The notes below the pieces were generated by a model. The model was given only the letters and a program-made list of their open reading frames with translations. It searched no databases and was not told the origin of the DNA. 64,000 bases of DNA from Rhexocercosporidium sp. MPI-PUGE-AT-0058 (lineage: Eukaryota; Ascomycota; Leotiomycetes; Helotiales), in the NCBI GenBank assembly GCA_020746875.1, contig JAGTJL010000016.1, positions 496,001 to 560,000 on the forward strand, in the 5' to 3' direction. This document shows positions 57,481 to 64,000 of this stretch, piece by piece (position 1 is the stretch's first letter; each line of letters opens with the position of its first letter). A program made the position numbers and the translations under genes.

Positions 57481-60400
57481 TAATACAAGTATTATATAAT
57501 TAGTTAATAATTATATTAATAAGCTCGTTATTAATAATTTATTTAGTAAAATTATTAGAAATAAATATTTAATATATTCGATTAAAATTTAATTTATAAT
57601 AAACATAGAATTATCGAGAAAATATAATTTATAAGCAAAGTTTTAAGATGATTCTAGTGAAATCTATAATATTTTACGTATTATAAATCGACCTTAATAA
57701 TATGAATCGATAGAAACAACTAGGATAAGACTAATAATATATAAATAAATAAGTTCTCCTTGAGTTCTACTTTTATTTATTATTAAAATCAGACAAATAC
57801 TATTACATATTAATTATAATTACTACTTCGACTCAGTCTTTTTAATATTACTTTATAATTATACTTAAATCTCTTATAACTTTTATTTTTAAGTTATAAT
57901 AGCCGGCTCTATTAAGACTTTTATTACTCTTAATATACGACAAAATCAACCTGACCTCGAATTAGAAGATATAGAAGATGCTCCTCTTATATTTAAAGAG
58001 AAGCTTTTTTCTAAAGAATTAAATCCTCCTAAAGAAAACCCCGAAAAGCTTTAAAATTATCGATCGGTTACTATTAAGTGTTTATATAAAAGATGTTCGT
58101 AAATTATAGTATCTTTTTATATCATATTATTATAATATATACTAATTATTAATAAGAAAAAATGGCTTAATTAAAAAGTAAATCAGTCTACAAGCAATTA
58201 TATTATACATTACAAGAACTCTCATAAAGCTTTAATATAAACCGTATATTACATAACTTTAATAATAAGTACTCTTATAAATCTTTAATAAAGTATTATA
58301 CTAATAATAATAATAGACGAAAATAGCGGCGACGACTCTTCTTTAATTGAATTTTCTCAAGCTAATACTAGTACTAATAGAAATATATTCGCTAAACAAA
58401 GAGCAAACAAACGACCTAAAAGCCCCGAAAAAGTATTTAATCGAGAGAAATTCAATAAGTTATTATTAAACTTTATTATCTTTAATAATATTCCTTTTCG
58501 GTCTATTAGCTCTAAGTCTTTTAAAAAGCTCTTATTATACTTAAACAAGTAAGTCACTATTACTTTATATTAAGGAAATTATATACTAATAATAAACAAG
58601 AAATACACCTCCAATTTATTATAATATTATTAAAAAGAATATTATCTCTATTTATTCAGAGAAAAAAGCTCTTATTAAATCCGAATTAAAAGAAAATATA
58701 TTATCGAACGGCTCTTTCTCTCTACTTTAGACGCTTAGACCGCTATTAACCAAGACGCCTATTTAAGGATTACTATGTAAGTTCTCTTAAATTAAAATAT
58801 AAGTAATATTGTAGAAGGGAAAATACTAAGCACACAATAAGAAGGTAGTAAAGCAAGTGCCGGAGGGTAAACGTAAGAAATGCTTATTTAATAAATACTA
58901 AAGATATTATATATTTAAGAAGTATAATTTATTAAGGAAAAGGAGAAGTAGAATTTAAATAAAAAGGAAAAGTTATAATAATAAAAATCGTTATTATTTC
59001 TTAAAAGATATTATTTTAAAAGCTATCTTAAATATAATAAGAAGCAGCTTAATTACGTAATAAATAAACTTCTGAAGTTAACCTTATTATATGCGTCCTT
59101 CCCTTAAAAAACTTATATTCGACCTCGAGTAAAGAAGTAAGAATTAATATTATAGCTTTAAAGCTTTAAATACTTAAAAGAAAATATATTTAAATAAAAA
59201 TAAGTAAATATTAAGTGACTTATACCTTACTTTTAAAAGTAAATAATTATCTCGCTTAGCACTTTTAAATATTGTCTTTTATTTTATTACTTTTTTTCCT
59301 TTCTTTCTTTTTTAATAACTTTATTATTATTTTTTATAATACTTTTAAGGAGGTTTTACGCGTTTCTTTACATTTATATTAGTCTTTTTACGCTTTTTAA
59401 TACTTATTATATTATTTCCGCCGCCTAAATTTACTTTCTTAAATATTATATTTAAGTAAACTTTAGTTTTAATAAAGTTAAAGTAATTCTTTTAAAATAA
59501 ATCGGCGCATAATTATTATTTTAAATGAATTCCCGACTCCTTTCCTTACGGCGTAAAGACTGACTTTCCTTATAAAATAGAAATCGATCCTTATAATATA
59601 TTAAATTCGTTAATATTCTTTTATACTTTAAGCTAGCGTATCTTAACGACCCCGCTCCCTTTTTATACTTTTACTTTAACAAATCTTCCACGAACCTTCT
59701 TAATCTCCTAACGTTATTAAGAACAGAAGGAAATATATTAAAAGCATATTAAAAAAGCAAAAATATATAAATATATAAAGTTAAAGGCGAATAAGTAGTC
59801 GAAGGACGGTCTTTTTACTTTTAAGGTTCGAAATATATTAAAGAAGTAAAAAGAAGCTAATTAAAGTATTTCTTTTATTAATTTAATTAAGTCTCTTCTT
59901 TATTTTTATCTCTTTCGTTTTACTTTTACTTCTTTAATAAGTCGATATTAAATAGCGACGAAATTAATTTTAAATAATTCTCCTTTTTTTTATCTTAATA
60001 GTTATTATATTAAATAAAAGCGCTGATAATACTTTAGTAATTTCTTATTATATTTTCTTATTATTTTTTAATAAATAAATCGATTATTATAAGCGGCTAA
60101 AATTTATTATATTTAAAAAAGAAAAAAGAAAAAAGATTATATTTTATATATTAACTTCGAATTACTTAGTCTTTCTTATAGTCTCTTTCTTTTCTTAACG
60201 ACAAGTTATAAAATAAAAGCTTTTTAAGAATAACCCTTAAAGCTTTAATAAGTTATAAGCTACCTTAAGCCGCCTTTATTATCGCTTTCCTTCGACTTAC
60301 TTTTTATTATTAATTAATTAAAAGAAGTAAAAGACTAAAAGTAAATTTCTTTTCGTTTAATATTATTAATTTTTAAATTTTAATAATTCTTTAATATAAT

Positions 60401-63400
60401 TTAAAAACTTAAAATAAAAGTATAGCTTTAATTGCCTTATTAAAATAAAAAGTATTTTTAATTTTATTATTTATTTTAAGCTTTTATTAATTATATTATA
60501 AATAACTTTTAAATTAATAATATTAAGCTTTTCGGAAGTCTATTTTCATTAAAATAACCCCTTTTATTTAAAAGTAAAGTTTTCTTTTAAAGAACTTTAT
60601 ATTAATATAACTTTATAATAACTTTAAAAGTAATGAAAATATACCCTAAACACTTTTATAAGCTAGTATAAGTTAAGTCGGATTTTAAGTTTAAAAGAGA
60701 AACAAATATATCTTAAGAATAAAAGTAATAATACTCTTTTTTAATTAATTAATATTTTTAATTTAAGAATCTAAGAATTAATATTTAATTAAAGGAAGCT
60801 CTTGACTTAAAATCTAATTAATTTACTTAATAAAAGATAGCTTTATAAAAACAAAGTCAGAGGAATACTTATAAATTATTAAATTCTTATATTTGTATGC
60901 CTTACTCTTTTAAAGGCAGAGTGAGAGTAGGTTTATATACATGAGTTAAAGGCTCTAAAGCCTTTTATGCCTTTACAAATCAATGCTTCTAGAGCATTCT
61001 ATATTCACGTGACTCTTAGATCACATGATTTCCTACATAAATAACTTAAATGCTCACGATAAAGCATTATTTACTCGCTTAAGTCCTTTATAAAATTATT
61101 ACCGCGACGAAATTATAATAATAATTAAATTCCGATAAGCGAGATTTCAGAATAATTAAAGAAAAGGCGTATAATTTAAATTAATTAAAATCTCCCTTTA
61201 TATAGAATAATTCTGCTTATTTTATTATTTTAAAATTAATTAACCGAAACTTTAAAAAAATAAAGTCGTTATTATTTTAATATTTTAATATATTACTTAA
61301 AATAACTTAAAGCAAGCTCGGCCGATTACGGTATCTAATCCGCTGTCTTATACTTTTACTCTTAATTAAATTATTATTGCTAGTACTTAAGCAGTATAAA
61401 GGCTTAGACTTAACAGCCGTCGATCGAGAGAACTTATAAAGTTTAATAATAATCTTTACGTTAAACTTTAAGCTTACAATAACTCGACTGCTAATTTCCG
61501 AAGACTAATAATTTAATTAAGAATAAAGTATTTATAATATAAAAGATTAAAAGCGTAAGAAAAATATAAAAAAGCTAAAGATTTATAACTTATTAGCCGT
61601 ATTTATTTTACTTATCTTTAATTTAATTATTACGGTCTCGGAGTACTAGGCTCTGTTTTTAAGCACGTTATATTAAAATTATTAATATTTAAATAAACTT
61701 TTTATATTATTAATAATAGATTTAACGATTTTTATTACCGGTATAAAGTAGTTATAATAACTTGTAGCTTATCGCGCGCTTTATTATTTATTTAAGTATA
61801 TAAATTAGTTTTATTTATTTAGCCTTATAAGCTTTTTTAAATCTTAAGTCGTTTAATTACGCGTAACTTCTTAATTATTATATACTTTCTTTTTAAATTA
61901 ATAGCTTATTTATTATAGCTTTAAGAGCTATTTTAATTAAAGTAAATCTTTTTTATTATAAAATATTTAAGTAATACTAAAGAAGAATTTCTAATCTTCG
62001 ATTACTTTTAAGGACTTATTATATAAGCCTGCTTCGGCAGTATATCTCGGGGGGTTATCGTCTTTAGCGCTTAGTCTATTAATATATTAAGATTATTAAC
62101 GCTCCGAAACGGCTCGTCGAAGGAATCTCGTTTAATTTATTATTTAACTCTTCGTAAGATTTAATAAAAAATAAATGCTCGATTAGATTCTGCTTTTTTA
62201 TAACGCAAGCTATAATCGACTTAATTTAATTAAATTACTTTATAAAGTTAAAACTCTTTTTAAGTTTCTTAAGAGCTTCTTTAACTTTATAAAGTATTAA
62301 TAATTATTATATTTATAAGCTTTCGAGCTTATACGTCTAGCGTTAATAATACTGAATTATTCAAAGGGCAACTACCGTAAATATATTATTTAGCTCGACT
62401 AAGATATTAATATTATTGTTACGGAACGACTTATAAGTGCAATTAAAGGGTATTTATAAGCGTAAATAGTATTCGAAGTATTAAAGGGATTTTTCGTCGT
62501 TTAAAAGAAAGCCTTTAATATTTTAATATATACCTCTATTATTATACTTTAATCTTCGTCTTCTTTATAAAATATAAAAGGTACGTCCTTATTATAATTT
62601 AGCGTTCGATAATATTAAGCGACGAGTTGTAAGAATTATAATAAAATATAATTAATAATATTAGTCGTAGCGATTAAGCTACTTATTAAAAAAGTAAGTA
62701 ACGACTTGATATTAATTTTATTCCGCGTAAGTTAGCTTTTTAAGTATTTTAATAATAATTTTATTATTTCGTATAACTTGTCTTATACGCTCTTTAAGGC
62801 CTTTAAAGCTTATAAATTTCGCTCCTCGAGACTGGGTTTACGCTAGTCTTTATTATTATTATATTAAATTATCGCTAAAAGCTCGTCGTCTTTATAATAA
62901 ATAAAGCGCTCTCGTTTATGAAATAACTTAAAGTAATTAATTATAAAAGTACTGCGGAGGAATGCACTCTCGTTTCTTAGCTCTTTTAGCTTATAATAGT
63001 TTTTTTTTAAATAAAAAAAGCCTTATAAATTTCGTAAAGTCTTAATTACCGAAAGTCAAGCTTTTTACTCTTTAATATATCGATTTCTTAAATAAAATCG
63101 TGCTTAAAAATTAAGTCTTTAACTTATAATAGCTTATTTTGAATATCCTTTTTTACGTCAAAAGCTTTTTTCTTTTCTTATTTACGGCGTATTTTTTAAA
63201 ACTTAACTTCTTTTATATTATTATTTTATATTTAATATTAAAGAGTTCGAATATAAATTAAATTATTAATACTCTTAATGTCTCCCGAGAAGAAGCTTCT
63301 TTAAATAAAATAACGTATTTTAATAAAGAGAACTAGTTCTTTGCCGTAAATTATATAAAAAAGGGTATAACTTATAAGTTTATAAATTATAATACGATTA

Positions 63401-63640
63401 ATAAATAAAACTATTAGTAAGTTATTTATTTAATCTCTTCTTATTTTAAAAAAAAGTATTCTTAATAAAGCTATATCTTTGTTCGATTATATTATTAACT
63501 TTCGCGTTATAAACTAATATTTGAATTTGTCGAATTTTTACTTTATTTAATAAATCAACGACTTCGCTTATATTCTTTATACTTCTATCGACTACTAACT
63601 TCTAAAACAGCCCGTATCGGCAAATAATATCTTATTAAAT
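57481..63640. repeat. AT-rich, RIP-degraded repeat DNA
   Basis: About 6 kb almost free of CpA and TpG but with many CpG left. Rows 62041-62160, for example, contain no CA or TG and about ten CG. This is the expected product of RIP on duplicated DNA. No usable reading frame remains. Short traces such as PPRYTAEAGLYNKSLK (minus strand, near 62030) suggest former coding sequence of a transposon, class unknown. A less mutated island lies at about 60895-61045. Confidence 0.75.
60895..61045. repeat. Unmutated island inside the RIP block
   Basis: About 150 bp rich in CA and TG (ACTCACG-type words, GTGAGAGTAGG, ATTCACGTGACTC), in sharp contrast to both sides. It may be a short later insertion such as a solo LTR or MITE, too young or too short to have been mutated. 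Confidence 0.45.
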
Positions 63641-64000
63641 TGAAAAGAAGAGATTTGGTGTGAATGATGATTTCATTACTTCAGGGGAAACTAGGTCTAT
63701 ATAACTACTTTTAGGCGCCAAGCTATTTAGCTCTCGAATCGGCTATTTGCTCTCGCATCGGTTATTAGCTTTATGTTAAAACTAGCTTTGTATTAAGATT
63801 AGCTTTATATTACCAGAGCTTTCGAGGTTTAAAACACGGAAGCTTAAGGCTTGATGAAGCTATTGTTTTAGCCTTGAATAACCCCTTACCGGAAGCCGAG
63901 GCTTATACGAAGCCGGAGCTTTATGCAAAGGTAGTTGAGTTATAAAAAGGTATGCTTAATATAATCTTATATTATTAAGCGAGTTTAGCCGAGGCTTAAT
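63641..64000. repeat. Less mutated repeat-like segment at the right edge
   Basis: CA and TG reappear (GGTGTGAATGATGATTTC) and internal near-repeats occur: TATTTGCTCTCGCATCGG against TATTTAGCTCTCGAATCGG, and GAGCTTT motifs. It could be the end of another element, cut by the window. Confidence 0.4.

Noticed and set aside
58357..58557. 66-codon minus-strand frame in AT-rich DNA
   Set aside because: Biased composition and the RIP surroundings explain it; no conserved motif.

Overview
The window looks like a chromosomal segment of a filamentous ascomycete, most likely Leotiomycetes. The evidence is intron-bearing genes with short introns (mostly 46-80 bp, GTATGT/GTAAGT-type donors, CTAAC/CTGAC-like branch points), and fungal-specific families (HET domain, GH5 exo-glucanase, DUF7730-like, Sfr1, FRG1, Hrd3). 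It also has long AT-rich tracts in which CpA and TpG are nearly absent while CpG survives, the mark of repeat-induced point mutation (RIP). The class placement is inference; no rRNA, tRNA or mitochondrial sequence was recognised.

Region 1 (1-17.6 kb) is a gene-dense housekeeping block. In order it holds: the 5' end of a PA-domain membrane protein (minus); an unusual protein joining two CCCH zinc fingers to a Ser/Thr kinase domain (minus); the recombination mediator Sfr1/Mei5 (minus) with a one-base disruption; the ERAD factor Hrd3 (minus) with a GC-AG intron; a WDR89-like WD40 protein (minus); FRG1 (minus) and a 2OG-Fe(II) oxygenase (plus) sharing a 233-bp divergent promoter; and a BCS1-like AAA ATPase (minus).

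Region 2 (17.6-31 kb) holds a secreted exo-beta-1,3-glucanase, a large basic protein of unknown function, a SAM methyltransferase, a decayed gene and a Baeyer-Villiger-type flavin monooxygenase. Region 3 (31-38.2 kb) is a decaying accessory block: an F-box/LRR relic, two broken secreted-protein genes (one a HExxH metallopeptidase relative) and a DUF7730-like gene whose intron donor reads CT.

Region 4 (39-50 kb) holds a PD-(D/E)XK-like protein, a HET-domain protein, about 4 kb without genes but with simple repeats, an alpha-glucoside/sugar permease of the major facilitator superfamily and a purine nucleoside permease. Region 5 (50-64 kb) is an ABCC-type ABC transporter with one in-frame TAG, lying between two AT-rich blocks whose outer ends resemble each other in inverted orientation. 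It is followed by about 7 kb of heavily AT-rich, RIP-degraded repeat sequence.

No biosynthetic backbone enzyme is present, so the methyltransferase, monooxygenase and transporters do not form a recognisable metabolite cluster. The best candidates for something new are the CCCH-kinase fusion and the possible inverted-repeat bracket around the ABC transporter.
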